DNA of 64,000 bases. Source: Microvirga arvi. GTDB taxonomy: Bacteria; Pseudomonadota; Alphaproteobacteria; Rhizobiales; Beijerinckiaceae. Position 1 is the stretch's first letter. Each line of letters starts with the position of its first letter. Shown here in pieces: positions 8,529-19,995 of the stretch. Location: positions 1 to 64,000 of the forward strand of contig NZ_JAFEMD010000023.1 in assembly GCF_016892765.1 (NCBI RefSeq), read 5' to 3'. Under the pieces are notes generated by a model. It worked only from the letters and a program-made list of their open reading frames with translations, ran no database searches and had not been told where the DNA came from. Both the position numbers and the translations under genes were made by a program.

Positions 8529-8702
8529 ATGGCTATTGTGAAGCGGAAAGAAACGCAGACCCATACTGCCCCGGCGGAGAAGCGGAGCGGTGAAGTGGTC
8601 GCGCGTCCGCCGCGTCCAGCCAAAGGCCAAGTGGACTATGACGGGCTCATTAAAGAGTTCATGAAGCAATATCCCAAGGCTCGGGCATATCTTGCCAAGT
8701 GA
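8529..8702 (+). CDS. Putative antitoxin of the Doc-type pair
   Basis: 57 aa, ATG at 8529. A basic, Pro-rich first half (VVARPPRPAKGQ) leads to an acidic/aromatic helix (DYDGLIKEFMKQYPKARAYLAK). It overlaps the following doc gene by 11 bases. Size, order and overlap are those of an antitoxin placed ahead of its toxin. In Phd-Doc systems the antitoxin C-terminus folds against the Fic site; the C-terminal helix here could do that, but I see no Phd DNA-binding domain. Confidence 0.6.
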   Translation: MAIVKRKETQTHTAPAEKRSGEVVARPPRPAKGQVDYDGLIKEFMKQYPKARAYLAK

Positions 8703-9099
8703 GGTCGAGCCGCGCTGGCTCCCTATTGATGTCGTTATGGATCTAAACAGGCAGGAAGTCGCTGAAACCGGCGAACCCTATTTCTTGCGCGATGTCGGGG
8801 CGCTTGAGGCGGCATTACTGAAGCCGCAAAATCTGTGGCACTATGACCACGAAGACAACATGGTTGTACTCGCCTCGTCGCTCCTTTTCGGGATTGCCCG
8901 CAACCATCCGTTTGAGCAAGGCAATAAGCGTACGGCACTAGGCGCGGCCTTCCTGTTTCTAGCGGTCAACGGCTATCATCTGATTGCCCCGGATACCGAG
9001 AAGTTCGGTGCGATCATCGTTGATATACTCACTGGGAAGCTCCCAGAGCAGGATTTCATCGAGGTTGTAGCCGAGCACGGTGTCCGTCCAATTTGGTAG
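8692..9099 (+). CDS. doc: Doc-type Fic toxin (death-on-curing family)
   Basis: 135 aa. The Fic active-site loop HPFEQGNKR at residues 72-80 is intact (His, Asn and Arg present; Gln replaces the usual Asp/Asn before Gly-Asn-Lys). Doc phosphorylates elongation factor Tu and stops translation; other small Fic proteins transfer AMP. The proposed start is TTG at 8692 inside the antitoxin stop region; the next in-frame ATG (8737) would remove the first 15 residues, including conserved WLPIDVV. Translational coupling to the antitoxin is likely. Confidence 0.85.
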   Translation: MPSEVEPRWLPIDVVMDLNRQEVAETGEPYFLRDVGALEAALLKPQNLWHYDHEDNMVVLASSLLFGIARNHPFEQGNKRTALGAAFLFLAVNGYHLIAPDTEKFGAIIVDILTGKLPEQDFIEVVAEHGVRPIW

Positions 9100-9299
9100 C
9101 CCTCCACAGGCAGGGCTACGGCTCCCTCCTGCTGGAGGTCGCTGGATGGAGCTAGACAGTTCTCCTGCAGTCGGCGGATCTGTATCCATGAAAGGCCATT
9201 GCAGACAACGTCCTGAGCATTTGAGCGAAGCACAGATCTATACAATCATAATGAAACAACGGCTCCACCACGGAGCCATCGACGTTATAAGACCATTCC

Positions 9300-9716
9300 A
9301 TGCAGATCGAGGTTCTCGAAGACGCCAATCCGCCCGGGGCCGACGACGTGACGGCGGGCTTGCGCGCGCACCTGATCGAGAAGACCGGCCCCTTGCCCCG
9401 GATCCCGTTGACCCTGCTCCTGCGGGATGATGACACCTCGGTTCGCGGCGGCATCCGGGGAAACATCGCCCTGTACTGGCTTCAGGTCGATCATTTCTGG
9501 GTAGACGAGGCCCTGCGCGGGCAAGGCCATGGCTCCCGCCTGCTCGACAAGGCGGAGGAGGCCGCCCGGATGCGCGGCGCGATCGGCGCGCAGCTGACCA
9601 CGTCGACGTTCCAGGCTGAGGGGTTCTACCGCAAGCACGGCTATGCCGAGATCGGCCGCCTGAAAGACCGTCCGCCCGGTTACGACCGGATCTGGATGGC
9701 CAAGCGATGGGGGTGA
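9300..9716 (+). CDS. GNAT-family N-acetyltransferase
   Basis: 138 aa. The acetyl-CoA loop appears as VDEALRGQGHGSRLLDKAEEAA (the Q/RxxGxG/A motif, here RGQGHG) at about residues 68-90, followed by the terminal GFYRKHGYAEIGRL strand-turn typical of the fold. The substrate cannot be read from sequence. It stands alone, convergent with the Rap1a-like gene one base away. Confidence 0.85.
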   Translation: MQIEVLEDANPPGADDVTAGLRAHLIEKTGPLPRIPLTLLLRDDDTSVRGGIRGNIALYWLQVDHFWVDEALRGQGHGSRLLDKAEEAARMRGAIGAQLTTSTFQAEGFYRKHGYAEIGRLKDRPPGYDRIWMAKRWG

Positions 9717-9717
9717 G

Positions 9718-10095
9718 TTACGGAGACGCTGGGGCCGAGAGGACCGGCGGTTTGCAGGGAAATGCATCTCCGAGCGCTTTCAGGACGATGCTGGCTCCCG
9801 AAAGATTGCGCTGGGAAGGGTTTTTCTCGAGGTATTTGCAGACGACACCGATGACGTGGCCGGCGCTGACCCTGCCCCAGGGACAGACCAGCTTCTCCTG
9901 CTTTCCAAGCCCTGCGACCGCTTGCTGGGCGTCGTGGACCCCGAGAATGTAGTTCAGCGCACTGGCGCTTCTGGTCTGGCAATGTTCATACAGGTCGTTG
10001 CCGTCCAGGAAGTTCGCCCTTGCCGGGGCTGTCGCCAGAGCGGAAGCGGCACAGCCTGAAAGCACCACCAAAAGTCTCAGGACGTCTCGTTTCAT
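9718..10095 (-). CDS. Secreted Rap1a/Tai-like small protein
   Basis: 125 aa from ATG at 10095 (an upstream in-frame start would add ten residues ahead of a good signal peptide). Residues 1-27 (MKRDVLRLLVVLSG...APARA) are a Sec signal peptide. The mature part has NFLDGNDLYEHC, LNYILGVHD, CPWGRVSAGHVIGVVCKYLEKNP and LKALGDAFPC, with four Cys placed as in the Rap1a/Tai family, which includes immunity proteins against type VI amidases. No effector gene is adjacent, so an immunity role is only a possibility. Confidence 0.65.
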   Translation of the reverse strand: MKRDVLRLLVVLSGCAASALATAPARANFLDGNDLYEHCQTRSASALNYILGVHDAQQAVAGLGKQEKLVCPWGRVSAGHVIGVVCKYLEKNPSQRNLSGASIVLKALGDAFPCKPPVLSAPASP

Positions 10096-10244
10096 GCCTC
10101 GGGTTGTCGAAGCCGCCCTTGCCACATTCCACCTCCTGACGCTGGCGAACGTTAGCCATCGCCCCCGGCTTTGGCGACATGCCGGAGGGGGTAATCATCT
10201 TGCCTAGGCTCCTTGGACATGACGCGAGGCGTAGGCGGCGGGTT

Positions 10245-10500
10245 TGTCATCCCCGGCGGCCGTGAGGCCGGGAAGGGGATCCATAACGTCGCGCTTGGTC
10301 GTGGGTCCCTTCCCGTGCGCGAGCGCTCCGGCCGGGAATGGCACCTCTCCCAGTCCTAACGAACCCTGTTCGTCATCCCCGGACTTGATCCGGGGATCCC
10401 CGTCTTTGTCTTCCATTACCCTCATCCTGAGGAGGCGGGGACGACGGGAATGGCCGGGACCGATCCCCGGATCAAGGCCGGGGCCAGCCATGACGGGTAG
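10245..10500. repeat. REP-type palindromic repeats
   Basis: Several imperfect palindromes follow one another: TGTCATCCCCGGC...GGCCGGG, GTCATCCCCGGACTTGATCC/GGGGATC, and GATCCCCGGATCAAGGCCGG ending CATGAC. The sequence translates in several frames into low-complexity ORFs that are not genes. Related ends occur in the elements at 17901 and 40315. Confidence 0.7.
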
Positions 10501-10517
10501 GGGGAAGCAGGTGTTAT

Positions 10518-10532
10518 GTTCACTTTTTGTTC
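10518..10532 (+). promoter_or_regulatory. Candidate LexA (SOS) box
   Basis: GTTC-ACTTTTT-GTTC matches the alphaproteobacterial LexA operator GTTC-N7-GTTC exactly, and TTGACA (10533-10538), a perfect -35, follows at once. The nearest downstream ORF is the 34-aa candidate at 10566. Confidence 0.5.
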
Positions 10533-10565
10533 TTGACAATTCTCCTAACCTTGGCTATGGGTGGT

Positions 10566-10670
10566 ATGTCCGGTCTCACGAGGGACGCGCCCGAGGCGTC
10601 GGTTGTGGAGACGGGATGCGGTTCTGGCCGCTGCGGGACAAGACGCTGGTTCCGCATGCCAGGGCTCTGA
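10566..10670 (+). CDS. Possible SOS-controlled small ORF
   Basis: 34 codons (MSGLTRDAPEASVVETG...RMPGL) starting 34 bases after the LexA-type box and about 27 bases after the promoter-like TTGACA. I recognise no family, no membrane helix and no clear ribosome site. It is listed because of its position; it may be chance. Confidence 0.25.
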   Translation: MSGLTRDAPEASVVETGCGSGRCGTRRWFRMPGL

Positions 10671-11101
10671 GTGGAGGACGAGGTGCTTCAGGCTTCTGTT
10701 CGGGCAGAGCCAGGCGCCGGCTTTCCAAGCCTCGCCAGCCCGAGGATCTTCATCAAGGGCTGCGTTCGAGAAGCGCCGTGAAGCGGGTCTGAGGGTGCCG
10801 TCCCTGATCCCGCCGGAGCGCGAGGCTCAGGGTCGAAAAGCCGTGCGCGGGAGGCAGGGTGCTTCCCGTCCGGGCGGATCCCCGTCCCGACCCGATCTTC
10901 GCCCGCTCCACCGGAGTGAAGCGAAGCAGCCTTGCCTCCCGCGCTTCCCTTAGGAGCCGAGACAAGTCAGCGCCAGCCTGCAGCCGCCACCCCGACCAGG
11001 GGAGGGAGCGCCCCCGCACAGGCTCGATTTCAGCCTTCCGCCTTGACTTCCCCCGCCTCCCATGGATGTTGCGCTTCAAACCGAACCAGCAGGCTTTTTC
11101 C
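10671..11101. other. Intergenic region before aspS
   Basis: About 430 bases of high GC with long spurious frames on both strands but no recognisable gene. Short purine-rich and REP-like pieces (around 10790-10960) are present. It should contain the aspS promoter; none stands out. Confidence 0.4.
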
Positions 11102-12922
11102 ATGTCCGCCTCCATGCACCGTTACCGTTCCCACACCTGCGGCGCGCTCCGCGAATCCGATGTCGGCGGGGTCGCCCGCCTCTCCGGCTGGTGCCACCGC
11201 ATCCGCGACCATGGCGGCGTGCTGTTCATCGACCTGCGCGACCATTACGGCATGACGCAGTGCGTGATCGATCCGGATTCGCCGGCCTTCAAGATGGCCG
11301 AGACGGCGCGCTCGGAATGGGTGATCCGCGTGGACGGCAAGGTGCGCAAGCGCCCGGCCGGCACCGAGAACCCGGAGCTGCCCACCGGCACGGTCGAGGT
11401 CTACATCACCGAGATGGAAGTGCTGGGCCCGGCGGCCGAGCTGCCGATGCCGGTCTTCGGCGACCAGGACTACCCGGAGGAGACCCGTCTCACCTACCGC
11501 TACCTCGACCTGCGCCGGGAGAAGCTGCACAACAACATCATGAAGCGCGGCGCGATCATCAACTCCTTGCGCACCCGCATGCAGCAGAGCGGCTTCTTCG
11601 AGTTCACGACGCCGATCCTCACTGCCTCCTCGCCGGAGGGCGCGCGCGACTTCCTGGTGCCGTCCCGCATCCATCCCGGCAAGTTCTACGCGCTGCCGCA
11701 GGCGCCGCAGCAGTTCAAGCAGCTGATCATGATCTCCGGCTTCGACCGGTACTTCCAGATGGCTCCCTGCTTCCGCGACGAGGATCCGCGCGCCGACCGC
11801 CTGCCGGGCGAGTTCTACCAGCTCGACGTGGAGATGAGCTTCGTCACCCAGGAGGACGTGTTCCAGACCATGGAGCCGGTGATCCGCGACACCTTCAAGG
11901 AATTCGCGGACGGCAAGCCCGTCACCGAGACGTTCCCGCGCATCCCGTATTTCGAATCCATGCTGAAATACGGCAACGACAAGCCTGACCTGCGCAACCC
12001 GCTCGTCATTGCCGACGTGTCGGAGGTGTTCACCCGCGAGGACGTGACCTTCAACGCGTTCAAGAACGTCATCAAGTCGGGCGGCGTCGTGCGCGCCATT
12101 CCCGCGACGGGCGCAGCCGCGCAGCCGCGCTCCTTCTTCGACAAGCTCAACGACTGGGCCCGCACCGAAGGCGCGCCCGGCCTCGGCTACATCGTGTTCG
12201 AGGAGGAGGGCGGCCAGATCACCGGCAAAGGTCCCATCGCCAAGTTCATTCCCGAAGCAGCGCAGGCCGCCATCCGCGAGAAGGCCGGCATCAAGGCCGG
12301 CGACGCGGTGTTCTTCTCGGCAGGCGCCGAGGACAAGGCGGCGTCTCTCGCCGGCAAGGCGCGCACCCGCATCGGCGACGAGCTCGGCCTCATCGACAAG
12401 GACCGCTTCGAATTCTGCTGGATCGTCGACTTCCCGCAATACGAATGGAACGAGGACGAGAAGAAGATCGACTTCTCGCACAACCCCTTCTCCATGGCGG
12501 ACTTCGACCACGACGCCTTCATGGCCCTCGACCCGTCTGACAAGGACACGATCCTCAAGATCACGGCCTTCCAGTACGACATGGTCTGCAACGGCTACGA
12601 GATGGCCTCAGGGAGCATCCGCAACCATCGTCCCGACCGGATGGTGAAGGCCTTCGAGATCGCCGGCTACGGCGAGAAGGAGGTCATGGAGCGGTTTGGC
12701 GGCATGTACCGCGCCTTCCAGTACGGCGCGCCGCCCCACGGCGGCATGGCGGCGGGCGTCGACCGCATCGTGATGCTGCTCTGCGGCGCGCAGAACCTGC
12801 GCGAGATCACGCTGTTCCCGATGAACCAGAAGGCGGAAGACCTGCTGCTCGGCGCGCCCTCCGACGTAACGCCCAAGCAGCTGCGCGAGCTGCACATCCG
12901 GCTGAACCTGCCGGAGAAATGA
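11102..12922 (+). CDS. aspS: Aspartate-tRNA ligase
   Basis: 606 aa from ATG at 11102 ([16 protein letters not shown]); the frame is open upstream, but that part is low-complexity and not family-like. N-terminal OB fold for the anticodon (residues 1-110), class II core with [10 protein letters not shown], motif 2 around [11 protein letters not shown], the bacterial GAD insertion in the middle, and motif 3 [13 protein letters not shown] near 545. It charges tRNA-Asp; bacteria with GatCAB often use a non-discriminating form that also charges tRNA-Asn, which cannot be decided here. The glycosyltransferase gene overlaps its stop by four bases. Confidence 0.96.
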   Translation: MSASMHRYRSHTCGALRESDVGGVARLSGWCHRIRDHGGVLFIDLRDHYGMTQCVIDPDSPAFKMAETARSEWVIRVDGKVRKRPAGTENPELPTGTVEVYITEMEVLGPAAELPMPVFGDQDYPEETRLTYRYLDLRREKLHNNIMKRGAIINSLRTRMQQSGFFEFTTPILTASSPEGARDFLVPSRIHPGKFYALPQAPQQFKQLIMISGFDRYFQMAPCFRDEDPRADRLPGEFYQLDVEMSFVTQEDVFQTMEPVIRDTFKEFADGKPVTETFPRIPYFESMLKYGNDKPDLRNPLVIADVSEVFTREDVTFNAFKNVIKSGGVVRAIPATGAAAQPRSFFDKLNDWARTEGAPGLGYIVFEEEGGQITGKGPIAKFIPEAAQAAIREKAGIKAGDAVFFSAGAEDKAASLAGKARTRIGDELGLIDKDRFEFCWIVDFPQYEWNEDEKKIDFSHNPFSMADFDHDAFMALDPSDKDTILKITAFQYDMVCNGYEMASGSIRNHRPDRMVKAFEIAGYGEKEVMERFGGMYRAFQYGAPPHGGMAAGVDRIVMLLCGAQNLREITLFPMNQKAEDLLLGAPSDVTPKQLRELHIRLNLPEK

Positions 12923-13791
12923 GAACCGACGACGTTACCGCCATCGTCGTGACCTTCGACAGCGCCCATGCGCTGCCGGAGTGTCTCGGCGCATTGCGGG
13001 CGGACGGCGTGCCGGTCATCGTGGTCGACAACGCATCGACGGACGACACTGTCGCCATTGCCGAAGGGCAGGGCGCGAGGGTCGTCCGCAACGCCCGCAA
13101 CGAGGGCTATGGCCGCGCCAACAACAGCGGCGCGCGGGCGGCTGAAACCGCGTTCGTGCTGATCGTCAATCCGGATTGCACCGTCGACAAGGGCGCAGTC
13201 GCAGCGCTGGTCGATGCGGCGCGGCGCTATCCCGATGCGGCGCTGTTCGCGCCGCAGATCGTCGAGCCCGACGGACGCGTCTTCTTTCAGCCCCGGTCGC
13301 TGCTCTCGCCGTACCTGCACAACATTCAGGGCAAGCTCGTGCTGCCCGAGGGTGAGGCCTGCGCGCCGTTCTTCTCGGGGGCCTGCTTCCTCATCCGCCG
13401 CGACGTCTTCCTCGAACTCGGCGGCTTCGACGACAACATCTTCCTGTTCTACGAGGACGATGACCTGTGCCGCCGGGTGGCGGATGCGGGCTCGGCGCTG
13501 ATCTACGTGCCGCAGGCCGTCGTGCGGCACGGACGCGGCCGATCGAGCGGCGAGAAGCCGGGACGCGTCTTCACCTCCCGCTGGCATCAGGCCTGGTCGC
13601 GGGCCTATGTGAGCCGCAAGTACGGCCTGCCCAATCCGGCGCCGCGCATATTCGCGCTCAACGCCGTGAAAGCCATCGGGGCGCGGCTGACCTTCCGGCG
13701 CAGGCTGATCGAGCGTTACGCCGGCTCGGCGGCAGGGTCCCTGGCTTTCCTGAAGGGCGAAACGGCCTTGGCGCGCGAGGGACTGTCATGA
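12919..13791 (+). CDS. Family 2 glycosyltransferase (WbbL/rhamnosyltransferase-like)
   Basis: 290 aa. GT-A fold features: [40 protein letters not shown] and the metal-binding VNPDCTVD near 80, then [36 protein letters not shown], the acceptor-side signature of the rhamnosyltransferase-like group. It adds a sugar to a lipid-linked or surface glycan at the cytoplasmic face. It overlaps aspS and the following acyltransferase by four bases each, so the three are co-transcribed; with the next two genes it forms a surface-glycan decorating unit. Confidence 0.88.
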   Translation: MRTDDVTAIVVTFDSAHALPECLGALRADGVPVIVVDNASTDDTVAIAEGQGARVVRNARNEGYGRANNSGARAAETAFVLIVNPDCTVDKGAVAALVDAARRYPDAALFAPQIVEPDGRVFFQPRSLLSPYLHNIQGKLVLPEGEACAPFFSGACFLIRRDVFLELGGFDDNIFLFYEDDDLCRRVADAGSALIYVPQAVVRHGRGRSSGEKPGRVFTSRWHQAWSRAYVSRKYGLPNPAPRIFALNAVKAIGARLTFRRRLIERYAGSAAGSLAFLKGETALAREGLS

Positions 13792-14885
13792 GAGTGCCCC
13801 TGTTCCGGAATCCTGCGCCCACCGTCTCGACGGCCCTGGAGCAGGAGAAGAACAATTTCGGCCTGATCCGTCTGGCGCTGGCCCTTGCCGTCGTCGTGTC
13901 GCACGCGTTCAGCGTCACCACGGGAATCATCGCCGACGAACCGCTCGTCGCCTCCACGGGCTTCACCCTGGGCGAGCATGCGGTGAACGGCTTCTTCGCC
14001 ATTTCCGGCTTCCTCGTCACCATGAGCTTCGACCGGCGCGGCTGGCGCGACTATGCCATCGCCCGAACCTTGCGCATCGCGCCGGGGCTGATCGTGGCGG
14101 TGCTTGCGGTCTCTCTCCTCCTCGGCGCGGCCATGACCACGCTGCCACTCGCGGAATACCTGCAAAGCCCCGCCCTGCGGCGCTTCATTCAATCGACGCT
14201 CCTGAGCTTCAAGACCAACATCGCGCTGCCGGGCGTGTTCGCCGACAATCCTTTCTCGTTTCCCATGGGAACGGTCTGGACCCTGAAATACGAGGTCATG
14301 TGCTACACGGGCGTCTTCCTGCTCGGCCTCGTCGGGCTGCTGCGCTCCCGCATGGCCGCGCTCGCGCTCGTGGCGGGACTGGCGATGGGCTTGGCCGGGC
14401 TCGACCTGCTGCGGCCCGATGCGCCGAAGGGGATGGAGACCGCATTGCGGCTGCCGCTGATCTTCGCCTTTGGCGGTGCGCTCTATGTCTGGCGCGAGCG
14501 TGCCCGCCTCTCAGGTCTCCTCGTGCTGGCGCTGATCCTCGCCACTTGGCTGTGCTGTGGGACCTTCCTCTACAAGGCGCTGCTCTTCACCGCCTCGGCC
14601 TACGGTATCCTCTGGCTCGCCCTTTCGCCGATGCTCACGCGCTTTTCCTATGAGCCTAAGGCGGATCTCTCCTACGGCACCTATCTCTACGGCTGGCCGA
14701 TCCAGCAGGCCCTCCACGCGCTTTGGCCCGGTGCCGCGGCCGGATTGCTGCTCGTGCCGTCGCTTGCGATCACGCTGCTGGTCGCAGGCTTGTCCTGGAC
14801 CCTGATCGAGAAGCCGGCGCTGGGCCTGAAGAGCAGGGCCCTCGGCCGTCGAACCCTCAAAACGATTGAGCCCGCAGCACCTTGA
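13788..14885 (+). CDS. Membrane acyltransferase 3 (OafA/OatA-like)
   Basis: 365 aa from ATG at 13788. Ten or so hydrophobic helices; the early NNFGLIRLALALAVVVSHAF carries the conserved Arg and His of the acyltransferase-3 family, and LSYGTYLYGWPIQQAL is the usual late motif. These enzymes move acetyl or similar groups across the inner membrane onto glycans or lipids. The last 29 bases overlap the 3' end of the convergent hexapeptide transferase gene. Confidence 0.9.
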   Translation: MRVPLFRNPAPTVSTALEQEKNNFGLIRLALALAVVVSHAFSVTTGIIADEPLVASTGFTLGEHAVNGFFAISGFLVTMSFDRRGWRDYAIARTLRIAPGLIVAVLAVSLLLGAAMTTLPLAEYLQSPALRRFIQSTLLSFKTNIALPGVFADNPFSFPMGTVWTLKYEVMCYTGVFLLGLVGLLRSRMAALALVAGLAMGLAGLDLLRPDAPKGMETALRLPLIFAFGGALYVWRERARLSGLLVLALILATWLCCGTFLYKALLFTASAYGILWLALSPMLTRFSYEPKADLSYGTYLYGWPIQQALHALWPGAAAGLLLVPSLAITLLVAGLSWTLIEKPALGLKSRALGRRTLKTIEPAAP

Positions 14886-15477
14886 CCGCTGCTATCAGTT
14901 CGCGGATCCGGTCGCTCTGCAGCAGAGGGACCAGCGTTGCGATCTTCTCCCGCGGCAGGTCCCACCATCGCGCATCGAGCAGGTCCGCGATGATGCTCTC
15001 GTCGAAGCGGTAGCGGATGACCTTGGCCGGGTTGCCGCCGACGATGGCATAGGGCGGCACACCCTTGGTGACGATTGCATGGGCCGCGATCACCGCTCCG
15101 TGACCCACCGTCACGCCCGACATGATGATCGCGCCGGAGCCGAGCCAGACGTCATGGCCGATGACCACATCGCCGCGAGAGGTGTGATACTCCTCGCTCC
15201 GAGGCGCCGTGGGCCAGAGTTCCCGGAAGGCGGAGAACGGATAGGTGGTGCCCCAGTCGGTGCGGTGATTGCCGCCGAGCAGGATCTCCACCTTATCGGC
15301 GATGGAGCCGTAGCGGCCGATGGTGAGCTTTCTTCCCGACTCGGGAAAACGCACCTTGGGCTTGCCATAGGTGAACTCGCCGATCTCGTAGCCGCGGCGG
15401 GCAGCGATCCTGGCGAGGTGGATACGCGTCTGGTTGTGCGGATTGCGCCAGTTCTTCAAGCGATGCCCGAGCTTCAT
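14857..15477 (-). CDS. Hexapeptide-repeat acetyltransferase (CatB/Vat-like)
   Basis: 206 aa from ATG at 15477, which has AGGGAG eight bases upstream; ten more residues are possible from 15507. A left-handed beta-helix is visible in VVIGHDVWLGSGAIIMSGVTVGHGAVIAAHAIVTKGVPPYAIVGGNPAKVIRYRF, the signature of xenobiotic/sugar acetyltransferases, with the catalytic His likely in ILLGGNHRTDW. The N-terminus (LKNWRNPHNQTRIH) suggests a sugar or polysaccharide substrate rather than an antibiotic. It converges with the membrane acyltransferase. Confidence 0.85.
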   Translation of the reverse strand: MKLGHRLKNWRNPHNQTRIHLARIAARRGYEIGEFTYGKPKVRFPESGRKLTIGRYGSIADKVEILLGGNHRTDWGTTYPFSAFRELWPTAPRSEEYHTSRGDVVIGHDVWLGSGAIIMSGVTVGHGAVIAAHAIVTKGVPPYAIVGGNPAKVIRYRFDESIIADLLDARWWDLPREKIATLVPLLQSDRIRELIAAVKVLRAQSF

Positions 15478-15576
15478 CGTCCGGCTCCCTGGGCCAGAGA
15501 AGAACATTGACGGCAGGGGGGCAGCACGCGCACAAGGGCCTCCAGGATAGTTTGATCAGTGCAGGGAGCGTCGGGG

Positions 15577-17880
<2,304 letters not shown>

Positions 17881-17900
17881 GGGATGGAAAAACGCACCAC

Positions 17901-18040
17901 TGTCATTCCGGGGCGAGCCATAGCGAGAGACCGGAATCCATAACCGCTAAAGGCGCAGAAAGAGATGCAGCGCTGATAGCTCTTCCTTGAGAGGTCGTGT
18001 TTATGGATTCCGGGCTCCGCTGCGCGGCCCCGGAATGACA
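17901..18040. repeat. Interspersed palindromic element, copy 1
   Basis: 140 bases bounded by TGTCATTCCG and its complement CGGAATGACA, with an internal part reading ATAACCGCTAAAGGCG... GCGCTGATAGCTC. A second copy at 40315-40441 shares ends and internal blocks in the same order. No coding capacity; a MITE or REP-like element placed between maeB and the next gene. Confidence 0.75.
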
Positions 18041-18046
18041 GCCAGA

Positions 18047-19906
18047 CTACTCCGCCTTCGCGCTGATGTTCAGCTTGTTCAAAATATCCTTCGGCTCGGA
18101 CATCACCACCGCTTCCGCGATGCCGAAGCCTGACGGATCCTTCGGCGTGGCGTTGACCGTGAGCCTGCCGGGCTTGGCGATGAAGCGGGCGACGGCCTGG
18201 CTCAGAACCTGAGCCTGCTCCGAGTCCCCGATCATGGCCGGCACGACGAAGGCTGCCGCGGCCGCATAGGTGCGCCGAAGGGCCTCCGGCGTCGTCTTCT
18301 GCTCTTTGGCGGCCTTGGCCATGTAGCGCTCGAACAGCCCCTTGTTTTCGACCGCAACGTCGAGGGCCTTGGCCTTTGCCCCTGCCAAAGCCACCGTGGC
18401 AATGGCCGTGTCAGCATCGAACAGGTCCTTGCCGGCATTGCCGATCAGGCCCTTGAGGGTGATGGAGCCCATCTCCTGACCCTGCGCGGAGACCTCTCTC
18501 AGCGCGATCTCCTTGGCGGTCTCGTTCCAGGTGGCAGCGGCCAGGAGCGAGACGTCGATGTTCTTGTAGCCCAGAGCCACAAGCTCCTTGATGCCGTCGT
18601 CCGAGCTGTTCGACGGCAGGGCCATGGTCAGGTTCTGCAACCCGATCCGGATATTCGTCGGAATGGCGTTCACCGGCTTGTCCGCCGTGAGCTCGAAGCC
18701 CTTGAGGGCGGCCTGTACTTTGACCTTCTTGCCCTCGTCCTCGGTCGTTCCGTCGATGGAGAAGCCCGACAGGCTTAGGGTGCCGAGGGTCGGGACGAGG
18801 CTGCGCGCCGTCGCGGCATCGATATCGTCGAAAGATTTGCCTTGAAGCTTCCTGAGGCCGTCGAGCGTCTGCCGGAACGAGAAGCCCGTGAAACTCATGG
18901 AATCGAGCTTCATCCGGTTGTCCTTGTCGGAAAACTCGAACCCCTCCCAGCGCACGTCCGCCGGCTGGGTATCCGCGCCGCCCGTGTAGGCGATCCGGCT
19001 GATGCGGGCCTGGCCCGAGGAGTCCTTGGCCTTGGAGGTCATTTCGATCCCGGAGGCTTCCATGAAGCCGATCTGGAACGCGTCGATGAAGTCGACAATG
19101 GCCGGGAGGAGACGCGCCTGATCCTCGGAGGAGAGATCCTTGCGCTCGCCCATCTCGGCGAAGAGGCCCACGGTGCCGTTCCAGGAATCCTTGGTCGGAC
19201 GTCCCATGAAGTCCCGCCCGCCGAGACGGGCGATCTTGAACGTCAGCTTGGCTTCATTGTCGATGAATTCGAGGTTCTCGAGAGAAAAGGCTCCGTAGAT
19301 CTTGGCCATAGGGGCCGTGGAGCCGTCCGCCTTCGCCTCGTAGAGCCGTGCGAGCGCAGGGAGATCGAGCTCGCTCATGCTTGTACGACCGGAGGTGATC
19401 CGAACGGTGTCCTTGGCCCCGCTCGTATCGATCGCCGTCGCCTCGATCGTCGCCGAGGCGATCCGGCCCTGCGAGACGTCTTGCAGGACGGTGTTCCGGT
19501 AGCTGGTCGTCTGCGTCTCTTTGCCTAAGATCTGCTTCACCCGAGCTTCGGGGATCGTCACCTGCTTCGCGTTGATGCGCCTGAGGCGGCTCTCCATCGG
19601 CTCCGTCGAACCGGAGGAGAAGATGGCCTCGACCTCCGCCCGCGAGGAGCCGACGCCGGCAAAGTCGATGCGCTTCGCCTCATAGGTCGTCGATCCGAAG
19701 GTGAAGCTCACATTGTCCAGGCTGAAGCTCTCGGCCGATTGCGCGAAGGCCGCGCTCCAGAGAGGGGCTCTGACGGCGCCGACGGTGATCCGCAGGCTTC
19801 CGTTTTCGATCTCGAGATCGCGGAGAACGGCCGGCTCGAACGAGAGAGCGGCCGAGCCCGCTGCCAAGGCGAGGGCGCAAATGCCTGCGCGGTAACGAAG
19901 TCCCAT
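18047..19906 (-). CDS. Large exported protein of unknown function
   Basis: 619 aa with a Sec signal peptide at about 1-25 (RYRAGICALALAAGSAALS). The mature part is a long series of beta-rich segments of the kind IDFAGVGSSRAEVEAI, FTGFSFRQTLDGL, LSLSGFSIDGTTED, ITLKGLIGN without Cys and without catalytic motifs I know; the last 100 residues hold YMAKAAKEQKTTPEAL and FIAKPGRLTVNATPKDP. This layout recalls large periplasmic repeat proteins of the DUF945/AsmA kind, but I cannot assign a family. It stands alone, convergent with maeB across the repeat element. Confidence 0.7.
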   Translation of the reverse strand: MGLRYRAGICALALAAGSAALSFEPAVLRDLEIENGSLRITVGAVRAPLWSAAFAQSAESFSLDNVSFTFGSTTYEAKRIDFAGVGSSRAEVEAIFSSGSTEPMESRLRRINAKQVTIPEARVKQILGKETQTTSYRNTVLQDVSQGRIASATIEATAIDTSGAKDTVRITSGRTSMSELDLPALARLYEAKADGSTAPMAKIYGAFSLENLEFIDNEAKLTFKIARLGGRDFMGRPTKDSWNGTVGLFAEMGERKDLSSEDQARLLPAIVDFIDAFQIGFMEASGIEMTSKAKDSSGQARISRIAYTGGADTQPADVRWEGFEFSDKDNRMKLDSMSFTGFSFRQTLDGLRKLQGKSFDDIDAATARSLVPTLGTLSLSGFSIDGTTEDEGKKVKVQAALKGFELTADKPVNAIPTNIRIGLQNLTMALPSNSSDDGIKELVALGYKNIDVSLLAAATWNETAKEIALREVSAQGQEMGSITLKGLIGNAGKDLFDADTAIATVALAGAKAKALDVAVENKGLFERYMAKAAKEQKTTPEALRRTYAAAAAFVVPAMIGDSEQAQVLSQAVARFIAKPGRLTVNATPKDPSGFGIAEAVVMSEPKDILNKLNISAKAE

Positions 19907-19995
19907 GAGTTCCCCCCAGCCGGCCCAATCCGGTGCCAGCTTCCCTTAGCCGAAAAGTACTCTGGTGGGGAAGGCAGACAGTTACGTCATGCTTT

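Noticed and set aside
10204..10539. 111-aa ORF on the minus strand
   Set aside because: It is a translation of palindromic REP sequence (MAGPGLDPGIGPGHS type), a well-known false gene.
10859..11101. 81-residue extension of aspartyl-tRNA synthetase
   Set aside because: Low-complexity, Arg/Ser/Pro-rich and unlike any AspRS; the start at 11102 matches the family.
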